Assembly: GCA_014377905.1 (NCBI GenBank)
Contig: JACMOQ010000596.1
Coordinates: forward strand, 1-6,818
Source of the DNA: Acetobacteraceae bacterium
GTDB taxonomy: Bacteria > Pseudomonadota > Alphaproteobacteria > Acetobacterales > Acetobacteraceae
Direction: 5' to 3'
DNA length: 6,818 bases
Below, one piece after another: positions 6,657 to 6,818 of this stretch. The number at the start of each line of letters is the position of its first letter. Within the stretch, counting starts at the first letter, position 1. The notes beneath the pieces are model-generated. The model was given only the letters and a program-made list of their open reading frames with translations, was not told the DNA's origin and did no database searches. A program made the translations under genes and the position numbers.

Positions 6657-6818
6657 GCGTCCCCCCCCCCCGCCCCCACCCCCGGGGGGAGGGGGGAGAA
6701 GAGCGCCCCCCCCCCCCCGGGGGGGGCGGGGGGCGGGGGGGGGGGGCCGCGGGGGGGCGGGGGGGGGACGCCGGGGCGGGGGGCGCCCGCCGCGGGCCCG
6801 GTGGGGGGGGGGCGCGCC
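6657..6818. other. G/C homopolymer low-complexity end, probable sequencing or assembly artefact
   Basis: From 6661 on there are long C runs, then alternating C and G runs, then mostly G. I count 7 A and a single T in 158 bases, while the genes up to 6656 have ordinary mixed composition. Nothing in it resembles ScpB, the expected next gene, although the frame from ATG 6649 stays open. C-runs followed by G-runs make it strongly self-complementary, as in fold-back or low-quality read ends. No gene, RNA or regulatory site can be supported here. Confidence 0.85.

Noticed and set aside
1..6660. Mobile element, CRISPR array, toxin-antitoxin or phage-defence system
   Set aside because: No transposase, integrase, direct-repeat array, tRNA or attachment site was seen. 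MazG here is the two-domain housekeeping pyrophosphohydrolase with no mazE/mazF nearby.
6661..6818. G-quadruplex or telomere-like terminal structure
   Set aside because: Irregular run lengths, the switch from C-rich to G-rich and the lack of any repeating unit fit read artefact better than a biological repeat.

Overview
This GC-rich window looks like a chromosomal segment from an alphaproteobacterium. The coding style fits the Rhodospirillales/Acetobacteraceae area best. That placement is inferred from protein style and gene neighbourhood, not from a marker gene. It carries eight protein genes, mostly housekeeping. No RNA gene, CRISPR array, insertion sequence, integrase or phage gene was recognised. 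I found no convincing undescribed system.

Layout. (1) 1-1455, minus: the first 485 codons of ilvD (dihydroxy-acid dehydratase), cut by the left edge. (2) 1456-1633: a spacer with a strong Shine-Dalgarno for ilvD and an A/T-rich perfect palindrome. (3) 1634-2206, minus: a DUF938-type SAM-dependent methyltransferase. (4) 2250-3026 and 3030-3425, plus: mazG followed 3 nt later by a single-domain rhodanese, a probable two-gene operon divergent from the methyltransferase. (5) 3422-4051, minus: a glutathione S-transferase whose stop codon interlocks with the rhodanese stop. (6) 4179-6656, plus: a tightly overlapped run of nagZ, an M50 site-2 protease and scpA. (7) 6657-6818: almost pure G/C homopolymer, probably a sequencing or assembly artefact at a contig end, just where scpB would be expected.

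How the genes fit together. ilvD makes the 2-keto acid precursors of valine, isoleucine and leucine. mazG, the rhodanese and the GST are stress or housecleaning functions (non-canonical NTP removal, sulfur transfer, glutathione chemistry). The nagZ-protease-scpA run joins peptidoglycan recycling, an intramembrane protease and the condensin kleisin through stop/start overlaps of 4 and 8 nt, so these genes are probably co-transcribed and translationally coupled.

The points most worth a second look are the low-complexity right end, the palindrome near 1600, the interlocked convergent stops at 3422-3425, and the unstudied M50 protease inside the nagZ-scpA operon.
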